Counted from the stretch's first letter, positions 17,717 through 28,462 are shown. The stretch: 64,000 nucleotides of DNA from Teredinibacter turnerae T7901 (GCF_000023025.1 NC_012997.1:2849125-2913124), one strand, 5' to 3'. Notes: generated by a model from the letters alone, not told the origin. A program made the numbers and translations.

Positions 17717-18697
17717 TTACAGCGGGCAGCGAATGTGCTGCTCTACTTCGGCTTCGTAAAACGCGAAGAGTTTTTCGTGCAGATCTGCAGGCAATTCAGC
17801 CAAATCGCTGACTGAAACATTACTTTCCACTTGAGCCTTGGAACTTGCGCCAGGAATAATGGTGGTTACCGCATCGTGATCCAGAATCCAACGCATAGCA
17901 AACTGTGCGAAAGTCAGGCTCTCTGGCTTGAAGCCCTCGAGGGTATTAACCAGCTCAAGACCGCGACTAAATTCGATACCAGAGAAGGTCTCACCTACGC
18001 TAAACGCGTCGCCATCTTTGTTGTAGTTGCGGTGATCGGTCTCGTCAAATTGGGTATTTGCAGAGAATTTACCGCTCAACAAACCGCTGGCAAGCGGTAA
18101 GCGCACAATAATACCGACATCGCGCGCTTTCGCTGTATCGAATAATTTTTTCAACGGCTGCTGACGGAACAGGTTAAAAATAATTTGCAGAGACGCCAAA
18201 TCATCCTGTTCGCAGCAAATCAATGCTTCCTCAATCGTTTCGACACTGGAACCAAAATGCGCAATGTGGCCTTCCTGCTGCACCTCGCGCAGAAAATCGA
18301 ATATTTCTCCACGGCGCATGACTTCAGTCGGAATGCAGTGCAATTGCAGCAGATCCAGACAATCCCGGCCTAACCGGTCTTGCGCTCGCTTAACCGAATC
18401 GCGCAAATCCACCAGAGAATAACCATCCGGATAGGTACCTGGGCCACGACCATATTTAGTCGCAATTTTAATGTCACTTCCCGCGTTGGCGAGCGCCTTA
18501 CCGAGATAGCTTTCGCTCTGACCCGCCCCATAAACGTCCGCTGTATCGAAAAAGGTAACACCCTCAGCGAGCGCGGTTTCGATAATTTCTTGCGCACGCG
18601 CTTCGGTCACTGGGCCAAAATCGCCGCCCAACTGCCAACATCCCAACCCTACTTCACTGACTTCGAGTTTCGAACTACCCAAAATGCGTTGTTTCAT
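17717..18697 (-). CDS. Aldo/keto reductase
   Basis: A 326-aa (alpha/beta)8 NAD(P)H-dependent oxidoreductase. The catalytic tetrad is visible: Asp in FFDTADVYG, Tyr five residues later, Lys in DIKIATKYGRG and His in CLDLLQLHCIP. LGCWQLGGDFG near the N-terminus and TTIIPGASSKAQVESNV near the C-terminus are cofactor-binding signatures. It belongs to the broad YajO/Tas-like group; the substrate is not predictable. It is a single gene convergent with the HDOD gene and divergent from the 18909 gene. Confidence 0.92.
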   Translation of the reverse strand: MKQRILGSSKLEVSEVGLGCWQLGGDFGPVTEARAQEIIETALAEGVTFFDTADVYGAGQSESYLGKALANAGSDIKIATKYGRGPGTYPDGYSLVDLRDSVKRAQDRLGRDCLDLLQLHCIPTEVMRRGEIFDFLREVQQEGHIAHFGSSVETIEEALICCEQDDLASLQIIFNLFRQQPLKKLFDTAKARDVGIIVRLPLASGLLSGKFSANTQFDETDHRNYNKDGDAFSVGETFSGIEFSRGLELVNTLEGFKPESLTFAQFAMRWILDHDAVTTIIPGASSKAQVESNVSVSDLAELPADLHEKLFAFYEAEVEQHIRCPL

Positions 18698-18908
18698 ATC
18701 GATTACCTAACCTGTTGTTCGATGAAAAAATCGGCTTCGCACGCGGCTTGAGAAAGAATTGTTTGTTCTATACTCAAACTAAACAATTTGTTTAAACGCC
18801 ACGCGAACAATTGAAGCCCGTGTTCAAGGTGCTGGGACTTTAACAAATCTACGGAAAATTCCCAGCAGCTAATATGCTTTTTTGTTATGAGGAGCCAGAG
18901 ACCAAACA

Positions 18909-19781
18909 ATGTCTATGCAAACCCATTTCCACGCTCTAACACAGCGCCTCGGGCTTTTACTCACTTGCGCCCTACTCACCCCGGCACTCAACGCAGAGCC
19001 CCTGCGTGTTAACCAAACCAACCACCCACTGGACGCCTACGCCGTAGGGGCCATTCGTGTTGCATTGCAACACATGCCGAAACGCTATCAACTGGAAGTC
19101 GGCACCAGTGACATTACTCAGGCTCGCGCGGTGGAATATCTGCAGACTGGCGAAATGGACCTGATGTGGCTCGCCACTGACAAAACGGCAGAGGAAACAC
19201 TGCGCCCCATTCGCTTTCCGCTGCTGAAAGGCTTATTGGGCCACCGGGTGTTTATTATCAATCAAAATAATCAGTCCCGCTTTTCCGACATTCGCACCAT
19301 CAACGATTTAAAAGAGCTACGATTTGGCCAGGGTGCAGGTTGGCCAGACGTGGAAATTTTGCGCTCGAATGGCTTTACAGTTATCACTACCAGTAAGTAC
19401 GAAAATTTGTTTCACATGACCGAAGGCGGCCGTTTTGATGCCTTCCCTCGCGGCGTGCTCGAGCCCTGGGTAGAGCTGGCAAAACACAATTCTCTCGGTT
19501 TGAGCGTAGAGCGTAAAATAGTGCTGATCTACACCCTGCCGTTCTATTTGTTTGTCGATAAAAACAATACCGAGCTGGCCAACGACCTTCACGCAGCACT
19601 GGATGCAGCGCTTGCCGATGGCAGCTTCGATAACTACTTTTACAACTCCAAAATGGTTAACGACGCTCTCACTCGCTCCGGCCTGAAAGAACGCCTCGCG
19701 TTCCGCATTTCCAACCCGCTGCTAAGCAAAGAAACTCCGCTCGAGCGGAAAGACTATTGGCTCGACCTAAATGACCTCTAG
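18909..19781 (+). CDS. Periplasmic solute-binding-like protein (type II PBP fold)
   Basis: A 290-aa protein with an N-terminal signal peptide ending near residue 30 (LLTCALLTPALNAEP). The mature part looks like a divergent PBPb domain: LRVNQTNHPLDAYAVGAIRV, YLQTGEMDLMWLATDK, TINDLKELRFGQGAGWPDVE and a final helix ANDLHAALDAALADGSFDNY. No permease or ATPase gene is adjacent, so it is an orphan binding protein or a sensor-like partner rather than part of a visible transporter. The gene is convergent with purL. Ligand unknown. Confidence 0.8.
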   Translation: MSMQTHFHALTQRLGLLLTCALLTPALNAEPLRVNQTNHPLDAYAVGAIRVALQHMPKRYQLEVGTSDITQARAVEYLQTGEMDLMWLATDKTAEETLRPIRFPLLKGLLGHRVFIINQNNQSRFSDIRTINDLKELRFGQGAGWPDVEILRSNGFTVITTSKYENLFHMTEGGRFDAFPRGVLEPWVELAKHNSLGLSVERKIVLIYTLPFYLFVDKNNTELANDLHAALDAALADGSFDNYFYNSKMVNDALTRSGLKERLAFRISNPLLSKETPLERKDYWLDLNDL

Positions 19782-19858
19782 CCTCAGGCGTCAGCCACAC
19801 CAGTAACCAGAATTAGTCTGGCTTTAGGTGTGGCAGATCCCATATATCGCGGGCTCGC

Positions 19859-22800
19859 TTAGCCCACAAACACCCTTGCATTGCGGAATATACGCATCCA
19901 GCCACTTTCTGGCGTTTGCCAATCTTCCGGCTTCCAGGAATTGCAAACGGCCCGTGCAACACGCTCCGGATGCGGCATCATCAGGGTGGCACGGCCATCG
20001 AGTGAGCTCACACCGGTAATACCTGCGGGGGAGCCATTGGGGTTGGCCGGATAGGTTTTCGCAATTTTCAGGTTGTTATCCAGAAAACGCATCGCCACAC
20101 CACTTTCGGCTTCGCAAGTGGCTTGTGCCGCGTCATCGGCAAACTCGGCTCGACCTTCTCCATGCGCAATCGCGACCGGCAAATAGGAACCAGCCATGCC
20201 TTTCAGCAATACCGAAGGCGATTCCTCAACGCGTACCATAGAAAAGCGCGCTTCGAATTGCTCGGAAATATTGCGCACAAAATGTGGCCAGTGCTCCGCA
20301 CCCGGTACCAGCGACTTGAGGTTGGACAGCATCTGGCAGCCGTTACAAACACCCAGGCTGAAGGTGTCGTCACGGTGGAAGAAGGCGGTGAATTGATCGC
20401 GGGCCAACGCATTAAATAACACGGTCTTGGCCCAACCTTCGCCCGCACCCAACACATCCCCATAGGAGAAACCACCGCAGGCAACGAGGCCTTTGAAGTC
20501 TTCCAGATTCGCCCGGCCGGCAAGAATATCGGACATGTGCACATCAACGCTGGTGAAACCAGCCTGGTCAAATGCCGCCGCCATTTCCACATGACCATTA
20601 ACACCCTGCTCACGCAAAATCGCCACCTTGGGTTTTACCCCAGACGCAATATAGGGTGCCGCGATGTCTTCGGCCGGATTGTAAGAGAGTTGGACTTGCA
20701 ACCCCGGATCGTCCTGAGAGATACGCGCAAACTCTTCGTCCGCACACTTTGGGTTATCCCGTAAACGTTGAATTTCGTAACTGGTTTTACTCCACAATTC
20801 CTGCAGTTTTACACGAGTTTCGGCGTACACCGTCTCGCCAGAGCGGTAAGTCAACGCCTGATCTGCCTGCGCACTGCCAATTTCCAGCAGGATATCGGCA
20901 AGGCCCGCATCCGCAAAAATCGCTTTCACTTTGGCCAGGTGCTCTGCCCTAACCTGCAGGACTGCGCCAAGCTCCTCGCTAAACAGCGCCTGATGCGCAT
21001 CTGCCCCTGCGGCTGACAAGTCAACGTCGAAACCACAGCGACCGGCAAACGCCATTTCTGCCAGCGTTGCGAATACACCACCGTCAGATCGGTCGTGATA
21101 GGCAAGAATTAAATTGTCCTCCAGACACAATTGCATCGCATCGAAGAAATCTTTCAATTGTGCAGCGCTGTCAGCATCCGCTGGAGCATCACCGATTTCA
21201 TTGTAAACCTGCGCAAAAATCGAGGCGCCGAGACGGTTTTTACCGTTGCCAAGATCAACCAGCAGCAGCCGGTTGCCTTCTTCTACACGCAACTGTGGGG
21301 TCACCGTTTTGCGTACATCCAACACCGGGGTAAATGCAGAAATAATCAACGATAAAGGCGCGGTTACCGCTTTCGGCACATCACCATCCTGCCAGGCCGT
21401 GCGCATGGACATGGAGTCTTTACCTACGGGAATGGTAATTCCCAACGCGGGGCAAAAATCCATGCCGACAGTTTCAACCGTGCGGAATAATTTTTCGTCT
21501 TCACCAGGGTGACCCGCTGCACACATCCAGTTGGCCGACAGGCGAATATCGCTGATTTTTCCAATACGCGTTGCCGCAATGTTAGTAATAGATTCGGCGA
21601 TCGCCATACGGCCGGATGCTGGTCCATCGAGCAGAGCGGTAGGCGTGCGCTCGCCCATGCTCATGGCCTCGCCCGCGTAACTATCGTAAGAAACCGTAGT
21701 CACCGCACAATCGGCAACCGGTACCTGCCAGGGGCCGACCATTTGGTCGCGCACCACTTGGCCCGTTACCGAGCGATCGCCAATGGTAATCAGGAATTGT
21801 TTGCTCGCTACGCTCGGATGCTGGATAACGCGCTCGGCCGCCTCTTTAAGGTCGATGCCGCTGTAATCAAACGCTGGGTTGTTCACCTCTTTCTTATCGC
21901 CAGTGCGATGCATTTTAGGCGGCTTACCGAACAACACGGTCATCGGTAAATCCACCGGGCGCGCATCAAAGTGGGTATCGTTAACGATAAGTGTTTTTTC
22001 ACTCAAGGCTTCGCCGACAACCGCATAGGGGCACCGTTCACGCTCACAGATTGCTTCAAAGCGCGCGAGATCTTCCGGCGCAACGGCAAGTACATACCGC
22101 TCCTGAGATTCGTTACACCAGATTTCCAGCGGCGACATACCCGGCTCATCATTTGGTACCTGGCGCAACTCAAAATGCGCTCCGCAACCGCCGTCTTTGG
22201 CGAGCTCTGGGAATGCATTGGACAAACCGCCCGCGCCGACATCGTGGATAAACGCAATCGGGTTGGCTTTACCCAGCTGCCAGCACTGATCGATAACCTC
22301 CTGACAGCGGCGTTCCATTTCCGGGTTCTGACGTTGCACCGACGCAAAGTCCAGGTCTTCGGACGAGGTCCCCGAGGTCATTGAAGACGCAGCGCCGCCG
22401 CCAAGGCCTATGAGCATTGCTGGCCCACCAATAACAATCAGTTTACTGCCGGGGTTATAGGTTTCCTGCTCAATATGCTCTTCTTTAATGTTGCCGTAAC
22501 CACCGGCGAGCATGATTGGTTTGTGATAACCGCGGCGCTCGCCATCAAAGTCATCTTCAAACGTACGGAAATAGCCGCAGATATTGGGTCGGCCGAATTC
22601 GTTGTTAAATGCGGCCCCACCCAAAGGTGCGTCGAGCATAATATCGAGGGCAGTAACAATGCGGGCAGGCTTGCCGTAATCTTGTTCCCACGGCTGGTTG
22701 TAACCGGGAATCTGCAAGTTGGATACGGTGAAACCCGTTAAACCCACTTTTGGTTTTGACCCTTTACCGACCGCACCTTCGTCACGGATTTCACCACCGG

Positions 22801-23758
22801 AGCCGGTACCCGCACCCGGGAAAGGCGCAATTGCCGTTGGGTGATTGTGGGTCTCCACTTTCATTAACAAGTGAATCGCTTCTTGGTTATAGCGATATTC
22901 GCGAGTTTCCGGGTCGGGATAAAAACGCCCAGCCACCGGGCCGACAACCACTGACGCGTTATCCGCGTAGGCAGACAGCACACCTTCGCCACCTTTTTCA
23001 TAGGTGTTTTTAATCATTTTAAACAGCGATAGCGATTGCTCCTCGCCATCAATTGTCCAACTTGCGTTAAAGATTTTGTGGCGGCAATGCTCGGAGTTCG
23101 CCTGCGCGAACATCATCAGTTCGACATCGGTAGGGTTGCGTTTGAGTTCGGTGAACGCTTCGGTCAGGTAATCGATCTCATCTTCCGCCAGCGCCAAGCC
23201 CAGGGTGACGTTGGCGCGCTCAAGTGCTGCACGCCCTTCGCCAAGCACATCCACTTGCACCATGGGGCGCGGCGAATCCTTGCGAAATAACATTTCAACA
23301 TCAGCGAGGTCCAACAAGACCTGCTCAACCATCCGGTCGTAAACAAAAGGAATGACAGCGTCTGCCGTTATGTTGCGACTAAATTCGTACAACACGCCCC
23401 GCTCAATGCGTTTTACCTTCGCGAGCCCCGCATTCTTGGCGATATCGGTTGCTTTTGAAGACCAGGGTGATATGGTGCCGGCCCGCGGCACAACCAGTAA
23501 CTGATGCTTGTCGTCGACTGCGACGACGGTCTCCGCAGATCCAGCCAGCAAATCGCCTCGCATTTCGCTTCCTGGACCGTACTGGAGCAGCTTTTGCAGC
23601 ACGCGGAGCTCTTCGTCATCGAGCGATTCATGCAGATCGATAAAGTGGACGTAACAGGTTTCCAGACTGGTGATAGACAAATCTGGAATTTGAATCTGGT
23701 TTACAAGCTTATTCAGGCGGAAATCAGAAAGGGCAGGAGCGCCACGGAGGGTTAACAT
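19859..23758 (-). CDS. purL: Phosphoribosylformylglycinamidine synthase
   Basis: Fourth step of de novo purine synthesis: converts FGAR, ATP and glutamine to FGAM. The 1,299-aa product is the large single-chain PurL of gammaproteobacteria. It has an N-terminal PurS-like region, two FGAM synthase halves ([20 protein letters not shown] near residue 300; the second half holds [16 protein letters not shown]) and a C-terminal class I glutamine amidotransferase with nucleophile Cys in [14 protein letters not shown] place the start at 23758 ([18 protein letters not shown]), the conserved family N-terminus; in-frame ATGs further upstream (23776, 23824) add residues not expected in the family. Confidence 0.97.
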   Translation of the reverse strand: MLTLRGAPALSDFRLNKLVNQIQIPDLSITSLETCYVHFIDLHESLDDEELRVLQKLLQYGPGSEMRGDLLAGSAETVVAVDDKHQLLVVPRAGTISPWSSKATDIAKNAGLAKVKRIERGVLYEFSRNITADAVIPFVYDRMVEQVLLDLADVEMLFRKDSPRPMVQVDVLGEGRAALERANVTLGLALAEDEIDYLTEAFTELKRNPTDVELMMFAQANSEHCRHKIFNASWTIDGEEQSLSLFKMIKNTYEKGGEGVLSAYADNASVVVGPVAGRFYPDPETREYRYNQEAIHLLMKVETHNHPTAIAPFPGAGTGSGGEIRDEGAVGKGSKPKVGLTGFTVSNLQIPGYNQPWEQDYGKPARIVTALDIMLDAPLGGAAFNNEFGRPNICGYFRTFEDDFDGERRGYHKPIMLAGGYGNIKEEHIEQETYNPGSKLIVIGGPAMLIGLGGGAASSMTSGTSSEDLDFASVQRQNPEMERRCQEVIDQCWQLGKANPIAFIHDVGAGGLSNAFPELAKDGGCGAHFELRQVPNDEPGMSPLEIWCNESQERYVLAVAPEDLARFEAICERERCPYAVVGEALSEKTLIVNDTHFDARPVDLPMTVLFGKPPKMHRTGDKKEVNNPAFDYSGIDLKEAAERVIQHPSVASKQFLITIGDRSVTGQVVRDQMVGPWQVPVADCAVTTVSYDSYAGEAMSMGERTPTALLDGPASGRMAIAESITNIAATRIGKISDIRLSANWMCAAGHPGEDEKLFRTVETVGMDFCPALGITIPVGKDSMSMRTAWQDGDVPKAVTAPLSLIISAFTPVLDVRKTVTPQLRVEEGNRLLLVDLGNGKNRLGASIFAQVYNEIGDAPADADSAAQLKDFFDAMQLCLEDNLILAYHDRSDGGVFATLAEMAFAGRCGFDVDLSAAGADAHQALFSEELGAVLQVRAEHLAKVKAIFADAGLADILLEIGSAQADQALTYRSGETVYAETRVKLQELWSKTSYEIQRLRDNPKCADEEFARISQDDPGLQVQLSYNPAEDIAAPYIASGVKPKVAILREQGVNGHVEMAAAFDQAGFTSVDVHMSDILAGRANLEDFKGLVACGGFSYGDVLGAGEGWAKTVLFNALARDQFTAFFHRDDTFSLGVCNGCQMLSNLKSLVPGAEHWPHFVRNISEQFEARFSMVRVEESPSVLLKGMAGSYLPVAIAHGEGRAEFADDAAQATCEAESGVAMRFLDNNLKIAKTYPANPNGSPAGITGVSSLDGRATLMMPHPERVARAVCNSWKPEDWQTPESGWMRIFRNARVFVG

Positions 23759-24209
23759 CGTCGGCTTGGGCCTCATTTTGTTGCTGCGTGGAAAATCACG
23801 GAGGGAGTTGAAAAATGGCGGCATTGTACTTGAATACTCCGCCTTTAGGGAGCCAATTACAGGTTATCTCCTCCCCTCTAAATACTAGACAGTTTCATTG
23901 AGTACGCACGGTTTGCACAATTTTTGACCGCACAGGAGCGCGCTATTAACGCAAGCCCGGTTATTGAATTTGCCCCCAGGAGCCCACAGCGGACCACCCC
24001 TGGCCTAAAATGATCCGTAAGCCCTACCGCAACGTATGTGGGAAAGCAAGCTAGCAGCTCACAGGGGAAACGTGTAGGATGGCGAACTTTTGAACGATCC
24101 GGGCTTATTTCACGGACACTTGTCTAAAAATGGGATATTAAACACATTCAGTTATGAACGCCCAGGCAAGCGGCCCGGCTAACACCACCCAAGGAGCTAC
24201 TGTTTTCCG
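23759..24209. other. Divergent intergenic region purL/mltF
   Basis: About 450 bp that must contain promoters for both genes, possibly including a short 5' extension of purL. I see no ORF, tRNA or strong hairpin. A PurR-type operator was looked for and not recognised. Confidence 0.5.
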
Positions 24210-25724
24210 ATGCTATATCTAAATACTCATTCACCGTGGTCACTGATGCTAAGTGCCATTGGCAGCCTCACCAAACTCGCCACCATAGGCGCGGTTTGTG
24301 CGGGCCTGGTGAGTAGCCGCATTCCAACAACATTGGAATCCGTACAGGCGTCCGGAAAACTGGTGGTAATATCCCGCAACGGGCCCACGACCTATTATGA
24401 AGGGCCTGAAGGGCTGACGGGGTTTGAGTATCAGATCGCTGATCAGTTCGCCAAGTACCTCGGCGTGGAGCTGGAAATTCGCGAAACAGAGAACCTGGGC
24501 GTTATGCTCGATTCTGTCGGCACAGACAAAGGCCAATTCGCTGCTGCCGGGCTTGCAATTACCGACACCCGTAAGCAGAAAGTCCGTTTTTCCGACCCTT
24601 ATATGCAGATCACCCAACAGGTGGTGTATCGCCAAAGCGAAACTCGACCCACCTCTGTTGCCGATTTACAAAATAAAAACATATTGGTTATCGGCAATAG
24701 TTCTCACGCCGAGAAGCTCCGTGAATTACAGAAGACCTACCCCGACCTCACATGGCACGAGAGCCACGAAGTTGAGATGCTCGATCTTATTGAGATGGTG
24801 CACGATGGAAGCATCGATTACACCATCGTCGACTCTAACGCTTTCACGATTAACTCGAATCTGTTCCCGGAAGCGCAGGTGGCATTCGATATCAGCGAAC
24901 CCCAGGATGTGGCCTGGGCGTTCCCGCAGTCAAGTGACGACAGCCTCTATCGCGAGGCACAGAAGTTTTTCAAAGGTATTAAGCAAAACGGCGTAATCGC
25001 TGATGCGCTCGAAAATTATTACGGACATTTAGGTGAAATCGACTACAGCGGTGCCATTTTGTTCGCCAGCCGTATCCAGACCCGCCTGCCTAAATGGGAC
25101 GCAATGCTGAAAGAAGCGGCTTTGGAGAACGGGCTGGATTGGGAACTGCTAGCCGCGCAGAGTTACCAGGAATCGCACTGGAATCCGAAAGCAAAATCAC
25201 CTACCGGGGTGCGAGGTTTTATGATGCTCACGCTGGATACAGCAAAGTATGTGGGCATTAAAAACAGGCTCGACGCGAAACAAAGTATTTTTGGTGGAGC
25301 CAAATATTTTAAATCCATTTACGATCGAATTCCCGATCGAATCGCCGACCCGGACCGAACCTGGCTTGCAATGGCCGCCTACAATATAGGAATGGGGCAT
25401 CTCGAAGATGCACGCGTTTTAACCGCCCGCCAGGGTGGCAACCCGGACAAATGGGCCGACGTGCGCGAACGCCTGCCGTTACTCGCCAAACGAAAATACT
25501 ACAAGAATACCAAGCACGGTTACGCCCGCGGCTGGGAAGCGGTGAAGTATGTCCGCAATATTCGCAATTTCCACACAATCATCGCGTGGAACGGCAAAGG
25601 CAAGATCGCACAAGAGCAAATTGCCAGCCTCGAGACAGAAACGCCACAATTCAAGCATTTCAGCCCGGTTGTAACCGAAGCCGTTAGATCACTCGCCGGT
25701 GAAGCGACCCCCTCCAGCCTTTAA
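24210..25724 (+). CDS. mltF: Membrane-bound lytic murein transglycosylase F
   Basis: Cleaves peptidoglycan glycan strands to form 1,6-anhydro-muropeptides at the periplasmic side. The 504-aa product has a hydrophobic N-terminal anchor or signal region (about residues 10-40), a PBPb-like domain (about 50-270; GKLVVISRNGPTTYYEGPEG, GFEYQIADQFAKYLGVELEI), and an SLT catalytic domain with Glu in SYQESHWNPKAKSPTGVRGF (about residue 319) and MAAYNIGMGHLEDARVLT. No lipobox is evident. The position next to purL, with tadA nearby, repeats the E. coli purL-mltF-tadA neighbourhood. Confidence 0.95.
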   Translation: MLYLNTHSPWSLMLSAIGSLTKLATIGAVCAGLVSSRIPTTLESVQASGKLVVISRNGPTTYYEGPEGLTGFEYQIADQFAKYLGVELEIRETENLGVMLDSVGTDKGQFAAAGLAITDTRKQKVRFSDPYMQITQQVVYRQSETRPTSVADLQNKNILVIGNSSHAEKLRELQKTYPDLTWHESHEVEMLDLIEMVHDGSIDYTIVDSNAFTINSNLFPEAQVAFDISEPQDVAWAFPQSSDDSLYREAQKFFKGIKQNGVIADALENYYGHLGEIDYSGAILFASRIQTRLPKWDAMLKEAALENGLDWELLAAQSYQESHWNPKAKSPTGVRGFMMLTLDTAKYVGIKNRLDAKQSIFGGAKYFKSIYDRIPDRIADPDRTWLAMAAYNIGMGHLEDARVLTARQGGNPDKWADVRERLPLLAKRKYYKNTKHGYARGWEAVKYVRNIRNFHTIIAWNGKGKIAQEQIASLETETPQFKHFSPVVTEAVRSLAGEATPSSL

Positions 25725-25795
25725 ACCAGTTAGGTATTTGTTGCTTAGCAAGACAACCAATCAATTTTTTGCCAGCACCCTAAACTGTTAACCTG

Positions 25796-25842
25796 GCGAT
25801 TAAATATATGATCCTATCTATTTAATCGCGCTATTTAATCGC
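25796..25842. repeat. Hairpin with two alternative right arms
   Basis: The left arm GCGATTAAATA (25796-25806) is perfectly complementary to TATTTAATCGC at 25819-25829 and again at 25832-25842. The same left arm can therefore form two alternative hairpins. It begins 72 bp after the mltF stop codon. No strong T-run follows. Confidence 0.65.
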
Positions 25843-25881
25843 GCCCCCTTGAAATACTGGCAAAAATGTATGAACTGTCAA

Positions 25882-25973
25882 TATTTCAACGGTTTACATT
25901 GCCCGCAGGGCAATGGCGGTGCCTCCCTGCCCCGCCGATTAACTTCGCAATTTTTATTGCCAAGTTAATAGTG
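25882..25973 (+). repeat. Dispersed 92-bp structured intergenic repeat, copy 2
   Basis: Aligns gap-free to 2128-2219. It contains a perfect hairpin CATTGCCC-GCA-GGGCAATG, the conserved block CCTCCCTGCCCCGCC, and a second hairpin TTAACTTCGCAA…TTGCCAAGTTAA with one mismatch. Copy 1 keeps self-complementarity at the first hairpin position with a different sequence, which suggests that structure is conserved. Confidence 0.7.
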
Positions 25974-26155
25974 AGCGCCGCATCTATTCATCATCACGCA
26001 TCGACAGCCTTGCGACCGGCATTTACCAAACGACCAACATTACAGCCGCGCAACAAAAATACAAAACCTTCTTAGTGTTTGGGAACCTTTATTAAAAAGG
26101 TTTAAGCGCAACACGCACACAAGTGAACCGACCCGTTTCATCAACAACCAATTTT

Positions 26156-26187
26156 GTTAACTGGGCAATTAAATTTTCCCAGTTAAC
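26156..26187. repeat. Perfect 10-bp palindromic hairpin next to tadA
   Basis: GTTAACTGGG and CCCAGTTAAC enclose 12 bp of AT-rich loop immediately beyond the tadA stop codon. It may end the tadA transcript, although only a weak AAAATT follows on the minus strand. Confidence 0.6.
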
Positions 26188-26188
26188 T

Positions 26189-26683
26189 TCACTCAAGACC
26201 ATCCGCCTGATTTCGCAATCGCTTTTTCGATTCTCGACGAAATTTGAAAAACTGCTGAATTAATTCGCTGCACTCCTGCGCACAAACACCGCCAGACCAT
26301 GCAAATTCATGATTAAAATATTTAGCGGACAAAAGCTCAGGATTACTTTCCAGCACACCAGCTTTTGGTTCAGGCGCGCCAAATACAACTCGAGCGATTC
26401 TGGCATGCACAATAGCGCCCAAGCACATAGTGCAAGGTTCAATGGTCACATATAAAGTTGCATTCGGCAGACGATAATTTTTTTGCCGCTGACCCGCATC
26501 TCTCAGCGCACAGATCTCTGCATGACCCGATGCATCGCAACTGCCAATAGGGTTGTTAGAACCTCGGCCAATAATAGCGCCGTCTTGAACCAGTACCGCA
26601 CCCACAGGCACTTCGCCCTGTGCGGCAGCCTCCCGGGCTAGAACCAGTGCCTCTGTCATCCAGTGCTCGTCGTTTAAGCTCAT
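26189..26683 (-). CDS. tadA: tRNA adenosine(34) deaminase
   Basis: Deaminates A34 of tRNA-Arg(ACG) to inosine. The 164-aa product carries the zinc-dependent deaminase signature HAEICALRDAG (His ligand and catalytic Glu) and the paired cysteines in IEPCTMCLGAIVHARIARVV. I place the start at 26683 (MSLNDEHWM), where ATG overlaps the rlmA stop as ATGA and GAGG lies about 11 bases upstream; ATG at 26692 is too close to that site. It is the last gene of the coupled DUF1653-rlmA-tadA operon. Confidence 0.95.
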   Translation of the reverse strand: MSLNDEHWMTEALVLAREAAAQGEVPVGAVLVQDGAIIGRGSNNPIGSCDASGHAEICALRDAGQRQKNYRLPNATLYVTIEPCTMCLGAIVHARIARVVFGAPEPKAGVLESNPELLSAKYFNHEFAWSGGVCAQECSELIQQFFKFRRESKKRLRNQADGLE

Positions 26684-27534
26684 TGCTGACACATTTCCTC
26701 GGGCTCAAGTACTTGAATATAAAAATCCGCCTCAACACTGAGCTCCTCATACCCAACCAGAGCTACCCTCGCCTCGGGGTCGCCATTCCAGGCAAGCGGC
26801 GTCATTGCCAACAAACTTTCAATTGCTGCCGCGTTAGGTAACTTGATTAAAAACTGTAAACGCTGCTCAGTGCGTATCGAAAAACCGTTCAGTGCCGCCG
26901 GCTTTTCGTGTTGGCGCACCTCTGCGTAGAGTTTTTCCTTTAGCTGAAACAAATGCCGCTCTGCAGGACTGACTCTCACCAACAAGCCGCCGCGGCGCAA
27001 CACCCGCAATACTTCTTGTCCATCGAAAGGCGCAAAAACATTGAGCGCAATATCAATGCAATTGTCTTCCAGAGGAATGGCATACGTACTGGCGACCGCG
27101 TAAAACAGCGCTAGCCCTTCACATTTTGCTTGCAACTGTCTGCCCGCTACTGCTGCTCTGCGCACAGCAGGCTTGGAAATATCGACGCCGTAAGCAGTGG
27201 CGGAACCACCGAGTGAGGCGACAATTTTTTCGAGATAATAGCCTTCACCGCAGCCTAAATCCAAAAGCTGACAACCTGCGCTTTTATTTACATTTGCGCA
27301 CACTGCTTGCTGCAATGCTTCAACTAATGGCGCATAAAAACCAGCACGCAAAAAGGCTTTGCGCGCATCAATCATGGTGTCACTATCACCAGGGTTACGG
27401 CTGTTTTTCTGGTTCGCAAGCAGAAGATTTAAATAGCCTTGCCGCGCTTGATCGTACTGATGATTTTGGGCGCACCGAAAGATTTTATCCTGCTGAATTA
27501 ACGGTTCCATGCACTTCGGACAACACCAACTCAC
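26680..27534 (-). CDS. rlmA: 23S rRNA (guanine-N1)-methyltransferase RlmA type
   Basis: Methylates a guanine in helix 35 of 23S rRNA (G745 in E. coli) with S-adenosylmethionine. The 284-aa protein begins with a zinc-finger-like WCCPKCMEPL…FRCAQNHQYD (Cys and His ligands), followed by QARQGYLNLLLANQKNSRNP, a family signature. The SAM motif is LLDLGCGEGYYLEKI near residue 93, and LNVFAPFDGQEVLRVLRRGG follows. It starts with GTG at 27534, overlapping the preceding stop codon as GTGA, and overlaps tadA by 4 bp, so all three genes are translationally coupled. Confidence 0.94.
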   Translation of the reverse strand: MSWCCPKCMEPLIQQDKIFRCAQNHQYDQARQGYLNLLLANQKNSRNPGDSDTMIDARKAFLRAGFYAPLVEALQQAVCANVNKSAGCQLLDLGCGEGYYLEKIVASLGGSATAYGVDISKPAVRRAAVAGRQLQAKCEGLALFYAVASTYAIPLEDNCIDIALNVFAPFDGQEVLRVLRRGGLLVRVSPAERHLFQLKEKLYAEVRQHEKPAALNGFSIRTEQRLQFLIKLPNAAAIESLLAMTPLAWNGDPEARVALVGYEELSVEADFYIQVLEPEEMCQQ

Positions 27535-27797
27535 ACCAGCCCTCCGCTATCGGCCAAACGGTCGTCCACGGGTTCAACTAACGCAAACCGCGGTACAGAT
27601 TTAAGCTGACCCTCAATCTCCACCTCAACCAGACTGGCAAACAGCGATAACGGTCGAACCCACAAACTGTGGTCACCGTATAGACAACGGTAAACCACCA
27701 TAACCTCCTCGGTTTCCGAGTGGCGTGCGGTATCGAGCACTTGATATTCATTGCCACGAAAATGGCGGTAGCGGCCGGGAATAATTTCTGTTGTCAC
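27531..27797 (-). CDS. DUF1653 protein
   Basis: A small protein of about 88 aa made of one DUF1653 domain: PGRYRHFRGNEYQVLDTARH, SETEEVMVVYRCLYGDHSLW and VRPLSLFASLVEVEIEGQ. These proteins are short, soluble and uncharacterised. I place the start at GTG 27797 (VTTEIIPGRYRHF), with a GAGAGA-type ribosome site about 7-10 bases upstream; the ORF extends to 27902 but the extra residues are not domain-like. It is the first gene of the DUF1653-rlmA-tadA operon and is divergent from fldB. Confidence 0.85.
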   Translation of the reverse strand: MTTEIIPGRYRHFRGNEYQVLDTARHSETEEVMVVYRCLYGDHSLWVRPLSLFASLVEVEIEGQLKSVPRFALVEPVDDRLADSGGLV

Positions 27798-27926
27798 GTT
27801 TTGGTCTCTCTGCAAACTGTGAATAACCTCTGGTAGTATACGCAGCCCCATGTAGAAGGTCATCCGCACACAGCACTGTTGCGATAGCGGCCTGTTTAGC
27901 ACTGTGAGATTTTCCGAGTATCATCA

Positions 27927-28460
27927 ATGAACAATCCCGAACGAGCACCCATTGGCCTGTTTTATGGCAGCTCCACCTGCTACACCGAAATGGCGGGCGA
28001 AAAAATTCGCGCAGAACTTGGTGAGGACCTGGTGGATGTTTTTAATGTTGCCGACGAGCCCATCGCCAACGGGCTTTACTACGACTACCTGATTTTTGGC
28101 ATCCCCACCTGGGATTACGGTGAGCTGCAAGAAGACTGGGAGGAAATCTGGGATGAAATGGACGATCTCGATTTTTCCGGCAAAACAATCGCGCTCTACG
28201 GCCTGGGCGATCAAGTGGGCTATCCTGAATGGTTCCTCGATGCTCTGGGATACCTCTACCATAAGCTAAATGGTCAAGGCGCAAAGATAGTTGGATTCTG
28301 GCCTGCTGACGGCTACGAATTTGAGCAGAGCAAAGCCCTGCTCGAAGATTCACAGCTGTTTGTTGGATTAGCGCTGGACGAAGAAACTGAATTCGACAAG
28401 TCCGCCGAACGTATTGCAACCTGGTGCCGCCAGATCCGCAGCGAATTCGGGCTCGACTAG
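27927..28460 (+). CDS. fldB: Flavodoxin FldB-like
   Basis: A 177-aa long-chain flavodoxin, an FMN electron carrier. The phosphate-binding loop reads [17 protein letters not shown] near residues 11-27. FMN-stacking regions are [16 protein letters not shown] (about 58-73) and [20 protein letters not shown] (about 90-109), and the long-chain insertion follows. The start is ATG at 27927. It directly precedes mnmC, whose frame opens within or just past its stop codon. Confidence 0.93.
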   Translation: MNNPERAPIGLFYGSSTCYTEMAGEKIRAELGEDLVDVFNVADEPIANGLYYDYLIFGIPTWDYGELQEDWEEIWDEMDDLDFSGKTIALYGLGDQVGYPEWFLDALGYLYHKLNGQGAKIVGFWPADGYEFEQSKALLEDSQLFVGLALDEETEFDKSAERIATWCRQIRSEFGLD

Positions 28461-28462
28461 TT

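Larger units (their letters stand above)
25725..26188. other. Repeat-rich intergenic region between mltF and tadA
   Basis: This 464-bp stretch between convergent genes has no credible ORF. It contains a nested hairpin at 25796-25842, the second copy of the 92-bp dispersed repeat at 25882-25973 and a palindromic hairpin at 26156-26187. Confidence 0.6.

Noticed and set aside
21509-21949. Long plus-strand ORF inside purL
   Set aside because: Antisense shadow of a conserved enzyme, without start signal or family similarity.
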